In this document: positions 55,090-64,000 of the stretch, piece by piece | How positions within the stretch are numbered: the first letter of the stretch is position 1 | How the letters are laid out: each line of letters starts with the position of its first letter | NCBI GenBank assembly: GCA_937943575.1 | Contig: CALEAV010000007.1 | Coordinates: 16,508-80,507, forward strand | Direction of reading: 5' to 3' | DNA: 64,000 bases | From: an uncultured bacterium | GTDB lineage: Bacteria > Desulfobacterota > Desulfobaccia > Desulfobaccales > 0-14-0-80-60-11 | Made by a program: the position numbers and the translations under genes | Notes under the pieces: model-generated | Database searches by the model: none | What the model was told of the DNA's origin: nothing | What the model saw: the letters and a program-made list of their open reading frames with translations, nothing else

Positions 55090-56407
55090 CGTCGCCCCCT
55101 TGCTGCCGGCCGAGGCGTAAGGACCGATAATTTCCGGGAAAATAGGGCTGATCCCGGGGGCTGTCCCGGAGGCCCATCAGCTTCCCCCGGTCCAGGAAGT
55201 TCAGAATGAGAGGCATCAGCTCCTCGCCCCTGACCAGCCCCAGGGCGCCCTGGGCGCAATCGATCTCCGCAAAGCGCTCGACCCGGTCCCGCCAGGTGTA
55301 TTTCCCCAGCAGCAAAAGCGGCACCGGCTCCCCGGAGTGGATCATGGGCCCGGCGCTGGGGGTGGCGTGGTCGGCGGTGATCACCAGAAGCGTCTCCGGG
55401 TCGGGGACGATCTCCTCCAGAGCCACCGCCAGGGCCGCATCCAGGGTCTCGATCACCGCCCGCTTGTGATCCGGGTCCTTGGTGTGGGCCGCTTCGTCGG
55501 GGGCCTTGGTGTGCACATAGACAAAATCATACTGCCTAGCCCGGGCGGCCTGCCGGAGCCGGCCCGCCAGGTCCCGGGCGGGGTCCGCCGTGTCCTGCAC
55601 CGGCGCCATCCTGAACCCCAAAAAGCGGCACAACCCCTGATAGAGGATTCCCGCCGCCACGGCCAGAGCTCTGAGGCCCCATTTCTCCCCGAAGGGCCTC
55701 ACCGGCCGCCACTGCCCCGCCCGCTGCAGGCCCACGGCATTGAGGGGGGAAAGCCCCGCCCGGCGCCGGGCCCGGTTGAGGGGATGGGCGGCCAGCCGGG
55801 CATGGCTCCAGGCCGCATAGGCGTTGAGGACCCGGGCGGTGCGCCGGGCCCGGACATCGCCTTCATGCCCCTCCAGGGGCTGCACCTCCATCAACGGCCG
55901 CCCTTCGTAGATGGGATTGGAGTCGGTGACCGCCGCCGACACCTCCCCCCGAAGCCGCACAATCCCCCGGATGCCCCCGGTGGGGATGAAGGAGACCTCC
56001 ACCCCCTGGGCGGTGAACTCCCCCACCGCCGCCAGGAGCGTCCGGGCGGTCTCCTCCTCCACCCGGGGGTCCTCCTCGACCAGTATCAGTTCGCCCCGCC
56101 GGCGGCGCACCGCAAAGATGCGCCCCAAGAGCGCCACCTCCTCCGGTCCCAGGGGAATCCCGGCCCCCAGGGCCTCCAGATACCCCCGCCCGGGGAACTC
56201 CGCCCAGGAATAGCCGAACAGGAGAAAATGGGCCAGCTCGCTGGGCAGGGCATACCCCAGGCGCCAGGGATGCAGGAGACCCGTCATCCCCATGGCCGCC
56301 AGCCGGTCGAGATGCGGCGTGCGGGCCGCCTCCAGGGGGGTGCGGCCGCTCAGGGCGGCGGAGGCCCGGTCCCCCAGCCCGTCCAGGATCAGGAGGATGC
56401 AGCGCAT
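55082..56407 (-). CDS. Archaeal-type cofactor-independent phosphoglycerate mutase (ApgM-like)
   Basis: A 441-residue alkaline-phosphatase-superfamily protein. The start MRCILLILDGLGDR gives the first metal Asp; SELAHFLLFGYSW carries the candidate nucleophile Ser; PGRGYLEALGAGI and DSNPIYEG are family features; later metal ligands lie in KAPDEAAHTKDPDHK and ITADHATPSAG. ApgM interconverts 2- and 3-phosphoglycerate. Phosphonate or sugar-phosphate mutases of the same fold are the alternative. The ribosome-binding site is weak (AAGGAT, 13 bases upstream). Confidence 0.82.
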   Translation of the reverse strand: MRCILLILDGLGDRASAALSGRTPLEAARTPHLDRLAAMGMTGLLHPWRLGYALPSELAHFLLFGYSWAEFPGRGYLEALGAGIPLGPEEVALLGRIFAVRRRRGELILVEEDPRVEEETARTLLAAVGEFTAQGVEVSFIPTGGIRGIVRLRGEVSAAVTDSNPIYEGRPLMEVQPLEGHEGDVRARRTARVLNAYAAWSHARLAAHPLNRARRRAGLSPLNAVGLQRAGQWRPVRPFGEKWGLRALAVAAGILYQGLCRFLGFRMAPVQDTADPARDLAGRLRQAARARQYDFVYVHTKAPDEAAHTKDPDHKRAVIETLDAALAVALEEIVPDPETLLVITADHATPSAGPMIHSGEPVPLLLLGKYTWRDRVERFAEIDCAQGALGLVRGEELMPLILNFLDRGKLMGLRDSPRDQPYFPGNYRSLRLGRQQGGDDD

Positions 56408-56520
56408 GGAGATTAAGTGATCCTTGGGGGAGGACCGGGGGGCTAGCAGACCTCCCTTCAAACTCTCCTCCTCACCCTGGTTGAGGGGGCTGGGAGGCCA
56501 CCCCTCCCCCGGCCATTCCC

Positions 56521-57357
56521 TCAGAAGGCGTGGGGGGAGGACCTCCTTCCGCTCCCCCGCTCGGAGGCCCGGAGCTGAAAATACTCCGCCACCACCGCCC
56601 GGGTCTGCCGGAGGGCCCCCTCCTCGTGCAGTTCCAGCACCCACCAGCGGCACAGGGGCAGGCCCTCCAGCAGACGCAGGCGGCCCTCCATCTGGGCCAG
56701 GCTCACCGGCGGCTGGTGCCCCGCCTCCGTCTCCTCATGATAGACGTGGGCCTGGAGGATGCGCTCCGGATGCGGGATGGTGAAGTCCTGGACGCGCCAG
56801 CCGCCGGTCACCACCGCCGGGGAGACCTGGGCATGGCCCACATCCAGGGTGCCGAAGGCCCCGGAGAGCCGGAGGAGCTTCTCATAGAGCCGGGGCCGGC
56901 TGCTCCAGCCCCAGGCCAGGTTTTCCACGCACAGGCGCAGCCCCAGCCGGTGGGCGAACTGCACCAGCTCGCTGAGGGCCGCCACCGCGGTGGGCCAGCT
57001 CAGGTCGGCGCTGGACTCCCGCCCCAGGCCGCCCAGGTGGAGGGTGACATAGCGGCCCCCCACCTTGGAGATCAGGCGGCAGGCCTCCCGGTAAAGCCCC
57101 TGGGCCTGGCGGACTTCCCCCGGGTCTTCCGCCCCCAGGTCCACTCCGGGGAAGGCCAGGTGAAAACGGACCTCCAGGGGAGAGAGCGCTCTCAGTTCCC
57201 GGGCCAGCTCCCCCTCCGCCCGGGGGCCCCGGCTGACGGCCGCCGCCGGCAGGGTCCAGTCGATCCCTTCAAGGCCCAGATCCAGCGCCAGCTCCCGGAG
57301 TTTGGCCGCCTCCGGCAGGAAATTGCAGCAGGCGAGCTTGGGCCGAGGCCGAAGCAT
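56521..57357 (-). CDS. Sugar-phosphate isomerase/epimerase (xylose-isomerase-like TIM barrel)
   Basis: A 278-residue TIM-barrel protein of the AP-endonuclease-2/xylose isomerase fold. Likely metal ligands are Glu in LCVENLAW, Asp/His in TLDVGHAQ, His in QAHVYHEE and Glu in VLELHEEG. GGAGAGGAG precedes the ATG at 57357. It heads a leftward set with the phosphoglycerate mutase (113-base gap) and the nucleotidyltransferase. Substrate unknown. Confidence 0.82.
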   Translation of the reverse strand: MLRPRPKLACCNFLPEAAKLRELALDLGLEGIDWTLPAAAVSRGPRAEGELARELRALSPLEVRFHLAFPGVDLGAEDPGEVRQAQGLYREACRLISKVGGRYVTLHLGGLGRESSADLSWPTAVAALSELVQFAHRLGLRLCVENLAWGWSSRPRLYEKLLRLSGAFGTLDVGHAQVSPAVVTGGWRVQDFTIPHPERILQAHVYHEETEAGHQPPVSLAQMEGRLRLLEGLPLCRWWVLELHEEGALRQTRAVVAEYFQLRASERGSGRRSSPHAF

Positions 57358-57957
57358 ACGTCTCCTCTCCCGGGCACCAGGGGGCGGCTGCCCCCGGCCC
57401 CCGGAGCAGTTCCTTGTGGAGAAATATATCGAAATATCGCCTGGGGTGTCCAGCTTTCCGACAAAATTGCGGTCGGCTGACCGGCAGGGACCACCCCTCC
57501 CCTGCCTCCCATGGAGAGCGCCCGCCCCTTCTTCACCCGGAGGTGTCCGGAGTCTGCCGGCCGCCCTCCGGGCCGCGGCCGCGGGCAGGCCTGCCCGGCT
57601 GCCGGGGGGTGCCGGTCCCCTTGCAGGACCTCCGGGGCGGCGCCGGCCACACCCCCCGCCGGAAAGCCCGGCCGACCACAACGGCCGCCGGAGAGGCGGG
57701 CCCGGGCAGGAGTCGGGGGGTCACCGCCAGGCCCCCGGGGGAGTCTGAGCCACCCCCGGACTCGGGGCCCGCCGAGCGGGGGGGGGCCGGCATCCTTCGG
57801 GGCTGGGGGAGAGGCGGCTCCCTGCTCCCCTCTCCCCCGGGCTGCCCCCACCGGGTGGGGCCGTCCCGATTGCGGAGCCCCGCGCACCACGGGAAGGATG
57901 CCTGCGTTCCGCCGCAGCGTTTGACATTCTGCCCGGTCATGCGAAAATTTTATATAG
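57358..57957. other. 600-base gap between divergent genes
   Basis: No gene recognised. A 10-bp inverted repeat GGGGGAGAGG/CCTCTCCCCC (57805-57814 with 57829-57838) has no T-run. Near the right end TTGACA (57921-57926) is followed 17 bases later by AAAATT and then TATATAG, a plausible promoter for the membrane-protein gene, leaving almost no leader. Confidence 0.4.
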
Positions 57958-57960
57958 ATG

Positions 57961-58419
57961 ATGCGTCCCTTCAGACTCATCTGGCCGGCACTTGCCGGGG
58001 TGCTCCTTGCCTTCCCCCATCCTGCCCTGGCCCTCATCAGCCACGGCCATCCCGAAGGCCTGTACGTCCACCAGATCGCCCACCTGCTGTTTGCCGGCGC
58101 CATGGTCTTCCTGATTTACATGCTCACCCGGGAGGGTCTGCAGAGGATTTCCGGGTTCCAGATCCTCATCTGGGCCAACGTGTTCTTCATCTGGTGGAAC
58201 CTGCACGCCTTTGTCGGTCATCTAGCCGAGGTGATGCTGAGCGAACAGGCCTTTCTCGGCCAGCCCACGGATCCGGGCCAGCGCCTGGTGATGACGGACG
58301 GCACCGCCTGGGTTTATTACGCCACCCAACTGGACCACCTGATCCTGGTGCCGGCCTTTTACCTGTTCTATCGGGGGTTGAAGGCCCTGGTCCGGCAGCC
58401 CAAGGGAGAGAGCGGGTGA
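57961..58419 (+). CDS. Histidine-rich integral membrane protein coupled to a sensor kinase
   Basis: A 152-residue protein (a second start codon sits one triplet upstream at 57958). It has a signal-like first helix, then three hydrophobic helices. Histidines lie in or next to the helices: HGHPEG, HQIAHLLF, NLHAFVGHLAEV and QLDHLILV. That spacing could bind heme b or metal. No ribosome-binding site is seen, so translation may be leaderless. Its stop overlaps the kinase GTG start (GTGA), implying that the two proteins work together, probably as a sensory input unit. Family not recognised. Confidence 0.7.
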   Translation: MRPFRLIWPALAGVLLAFPHPALALISHGHPEGLYVHQIAHLLFAGAMVFLIYMLTREGLQRISGFQILIWANVFFIWWNLHAFVGHLAEVMLSEQAFLGQPTDPGQRLVMTDGTAWVYYATQLDHLILVPAFYLFYRGLKALVRQPKGESG

Positions 58420-59522
58420 CCACCCTGCCCCTGTTCCCCATCTGGATCATTGACTTTGTGGGCTCCGCCCTGGTGATCGTCCTGGCGGTCCGGTCCCTGG
58501 GCCTGGTGCGGCGGCTGAAGGCCCAGGAGCCGGAAAATCCCCAGTGGCTCTTCCTCTACTGGCTGACCCTGGCCTTACTGACCCTGGCGCTCTCCCGGGG
58601 CGTGGGCCACCTGCTCCGGCATATCCTGGTGTTTTCGGGGCACAGCTCCATCTGGCGGGTTCTCAAGCCCTTCTCCGGCGGGCTCAACAGCATCAGCTTC
58701 GTGGTCATCGCCTCGGTCTGCCTCTTTTTCCACCACATCCAGCGCCTCTACCGCCGCATGCTGGCCAATCACCGGGAACTGGAGGCCACCAGCCGGGAAA
58801 TCCTGGAGCTCAACCGGGAGATGGAAGCCCTGGTGATTGAGCGCACCATGAGCGAGATGGCCCTGGGGGTGGCCGACGGCATCCGCAACCCCCTGCACAT
58901 CATCGGGGGCTTCAGCCACCGCCTCCTCAGAAAGGCCGCCCCCGACGACCCGGTGCGCACCTGGGCCACCCATATCGCCTCAGAGGCCAAACGCCTGGAG
59001 CGGATGGTGGAACGCTTTGAGGCCCTGGCCCGCAGGAAGGCGGCCTTCTTCCGCCAGCTTGACCTCAACCAGATCGTCCGGGAGACCCTGGACCTCCTGC
59101 AGGAGGAGTTCCACCGGAAAAGGCTCCGCCTGGAGAGGGAGTTGTACCCCCATCACCTTTATGCCCATGTCAATGCCCACCTGCTGAAGATGGCCCTGGC
59201 CCACCTGCTGCGCAACGCCATTGACGCCACCCCCCCGGAGGGGAAAGTCCGGGTGGCCACCTCGGAGGAGGGTCATCGGGCCGTCCTCATCCTCCAGGAC
59301 ACCGGCCGGGGCATGCCCCCGGAGGTGGCCGCCAGGGTCTTTGAACCTTTCTTCACCACCGAGGTGGGGGGCACTGGCCTGGGGATGGTCTTCGTCCGGC
59401 AGATCGTGGAGGAGCACCGGGGCACCATCACCCTGGACACCCAGGTGGGCCGGGGGACCACCGTCACCATCACCCTGCCCCGGCGGCTGCTGGATCACCC
59501 GGGCATATCCGCACCTCTCTGA
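58416..59522 (+). CDS. Sensor histidine kinase-like protein lacking the phospho-acceptor His
   Basis: A 368-residue membrane protein. Three N-terminal helices (about 8-30, 44-61, 91-108), a coiled linker, then a dimerisation helix and an intact ATPase domain: N-box HLLRNAIDAT (264-273), G1 DTGRGMP, F-box FEPFFTT and G2 GGTGLGM. The H-box reads GVADGIRNPLHII, with Asp154-Gly155 where active kinases have His-Glu (AHEIRNPL). It may therefore not autophosphorylate in the normal way. The GTG start overlaps the upstream membrane-protein gene. Confidence 0.8.
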   Translation: MTTLPLFPIWIIDFVGSALVIVLAVRSLGLVRRLKAQEPENPQWLFLYWLTLALLTLALSRGVGHLLRHILVFSGHSSIWRVLKPFSGGLNSISFVVIASVCLFFHHIQRLYRRMLANHRELEATSREILELNREMEALVIERTMSEMALGVADGIRNPLHIIGGFSHRLLRKAAPDDPVRTWATHIASEAKRLERMVERFEALARRKAAFFRQLDLNQIVRETLDLLQEEFHRKRLRLERELYPHHLYAHVNAHLLKMALAHLLRNAIDATPPEGKVRVATSEEGHRAVLILQDTGRGMPPEVAARVFEPFFTTEVGGTGLGMVFVRQIVEEHRGTITLDTQVGRGTTVTITLPRRLLDHPGISAPL

Positions 59523-59790
59523 GAAACCCGCCAGTCCTCCCCCTCATCCCGCCCCCGACAAAAACCGAACGTCTGTCGCCTTCATCCTCTGCCGCAAGCG
59601 GCGCTTCCCACCCGGATCCCTTTCATGGAAGCTGCCGGGGGCGATGAAGGACAGGGGCGCCCCTCCTGCCGCCCCCCAGGCGGCGAGCCCGGCCGAAGAG
59701 CAGGGGTCCCCAGGGCCTTTTCTTCAGGGGGGCCGAGCCTTCCCGCCCCCCTGATGCCCCCCCACCCCCTGCTGATGCCACCCCGGACAC
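59523..59790. other. Intergenic region downstream of the kinase
   Basis: GC-rich, with short A/C-rich stretches. No gene, RNA or convincing terminator for the rightward kinase gene was found. Confidence 0.4.
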
Positions 59791-59818
59791 AAAAAAGGGG
59801 CGGCTTACCGCCACCCCT
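59791..59818 (-). terminator. Terminator after tRNA-Asn
   Basis: Leftward, GGGG-T-GGCGG, loop TAAG and CCGCCCC form a stem (59817-59797), followed by TTTTTT (59796-59791). It begins 10 bases after the tRNA CCA end. Confidence 0.8.
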
Positions 59819-59827
59819 GAACGTTCC

Positions 59828-59903
59828 TGGCTCCCCGGGACGGACTCGAACCGCCGACCAAGTGGTTAACAGCCACCCGCTCTACCTGCTGAGCTACCGG
59901 GGA
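59828..59903 (-). tRNA. tRNA-Asn (GTT)
   Basis: A cloverleaf reads leftward from 59903: acceptor TCCCCGG, D-arm AGCTCAGCAGGTAGAGC, anticodon loop CTGTTAA giving GTT, T-arm GGTTCGAGTCC, acceptor 3' strand CCGGGGA, discriminator G and an encoded CCA. A single tRNA with its own terminator. Confidence 0.95.
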
Positions 59904-60082
59904 CCATCGGGCTGCCCCACGCCGACGGGACAGCCTGCATCATTGGTCAATGTAGCAAGTCAGTCACGGAAATGCAAGCCCTTTGTGGCTTCCTGAACGC
60001 GGCCGCCGGGGAGGGGGCGGGGTCCCGTCCAGGTCTTCAAGTTTTCCGGCCCCCGGGTCGATGAAGGAGTAAGCGGAGGCCG

Positions 60083-63436
<3,354 letters not shown>

Positions 63437-63860
63437 CCCGTCCCCCGAGCCGGCGGCAGGGGTGGGCGGGGGAGGGGGCCACGCATCCAGACGCCTTGCG
63501 GCCGGCCGGTTGACCGGGGCAACGGGCCCTGGACCGGGGAACCGGAGAGGGAAGAGGGGCGCAGGGGCCGGGACCAGGGGCCCGGGAGGCGGGAGAAGGG
63601 CGGAAGATCCCGCAGGATAAGGATGAGGTCCTTGGGGGTGGCGCAGGATGACGGGGGACAGGGCGGGGCTGGCGCAGGATGACGGGGGACAGGGCGGGGC
63701 TGGCGTAGGATGACGGGGACAGGGCGGGCCGGGGGGCGGTCTTCCTTTCGCTCACAGTCGGCAACCGGTGCACGACCAGGCCCGGGGGGAGCCGGCAGAG
63801 GGGCTGGAGGGGAGGCCGGCAGGCGGAAGCCAGACCCAGGTGATGGCACGGAGGTGGTTG
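63437..63860. repeat. Intergenic region with a 31-bp tandem repeat (3 copies)
   Basis: Three head-to-tail copies of a unit beginning TGGCGCAGGATGACG occupy 63639-63669, 63670-63700 and 63701-63730; the first two are identical, and the third has one base change near its start and one base deleted. The rest of the 424-base gap is G-rich and carries no gene. Confidence 0.8.
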
Positions 63861-64000
63861 ATGAGCGGGCAGCCTACCCGGGTGGCGGCGGATGGTGCCG
63901 GAGAGGGCAGGGTCCTCACCCCCCCCTGCCACGGGGACCTGCAGACGGCCGTCCCGGACGCCTGGACCGTGCTGGTGGTGGACGACCACCCCGTCGCCCG
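63861..64000 (+). CDS. Response regulator (partial, N-terminus only)
   Basis: Forty-six codons are visible before the window ends. After about 35 poorly structured residues comes WTVLVVDDHPVAR, the first strand and acidic pocket (DD) of a receiver domain; the DDHP form is most common in NarL/LuxR-type regulators. GGAGG lies 7 bases before the ATG. It follows the hybrid kinase on the same strand and could be its partner. Confidence 0.75.
   Translation, partial: MSGQPTRVAADGAGEGRVLTPPCHGDLQTAVPDAWTVLVVDDHPVA

Noticed and set aside
63639..63730. CRISPR array
   Set aside because: Units are directly contiguous with no spacers and no cas genes are nearby.

Overview
The window is a stretch of a high-GC chromosome from an anaerobic Gram-negative bacterium. 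The outer-membrane genes (BamD, a TolC-type protein, an LpoA-like lipoprotein) show two membranes. The acetyl-CoA (Wood-Ljungdahl) genes (NfnA, formate-THF ligase, MetV/MetF, CooS) show an anaerobic C1 metabolism. Together with DUF2333, the tRNA-Met sequence and the style of the sensor kinases, this fits a Desulfobacterota ('deltaproteobacterial') sulfate reducer or acetogen. That assignment is inference; no rRNA gene is present. No phage, transposase, IS element or CRISPR array was seen.

Layout. 0-7 kb: C1 and electron-bifurcation module (nfnA and fhs leftward; metV-metF and cooS rightward), with divergent sigma-70-like promoters and two CRP/FNR-type palindromes. 7-9 kb: trxA-trxB-bamD. 9-16 kb, leftward: surE, a four-gene ABC/GldG/DUF4340 transport operon and a UDP-sugar epimerase. 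16-24.5 kb: TolC-family protein, CBS protein, AMMECR1-DUF2333 pair, and a tetrapyrrole/cytochrome operon (precorrin-2 dehydrogenase, ccsA, hemA). 24.5-33 kb: mnmG, a glycine-zipper lipoprotein, three small secreted proteins behind a tRNA-Met, a HAD phosphatase, a P1 peptidase and an LpoA-like lipoprotein. 33-41 kb, leftward: hrcA-grpE-dnaK, phoU, and rplM-rpsI-argC-truA. 40.8-42.7 kb: a HExxH protein and an MFS transporter.

42.7-53.7 kb is the most unusual part: a leftward run of nine genes. It encodes a two-part glycosyltransferase, three clearly paralogous ~200-residue proteins, two coiled-coil proteins whose C-terminal parts resemble the same module, a glycoside hydrolase family 5 enzyme fused to an HExxH metallopeptidase-like domain, an 87-residue protein, and a second GH5-like protein that has lost its catalytic glutamates and carries a very basic R/E/K-rich arm. 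Most of these genes abut or overlap, none has a recognisable Sec signal peptide, and I cannot assign the set to a named system. A 37-bp AT palindrome lies upstream of the first gene.

54-58 kb: a HAD phosphatase and a leftward set (TIM-barrel isomerase, archaeal-type phosphoglycerate mutase, NMN-adenylyltransferase-like protein). 58-64 kb: a histidine-rich membrane protein coupled to a histidine kinase that lacks the phospho-acceptor His, a tRNA-Asn, a large CHASE-PAS-HisKA-REC-REC hybrid kinase, a 31-bp tandem repeat, and the start of a response regulator that runs off the window.
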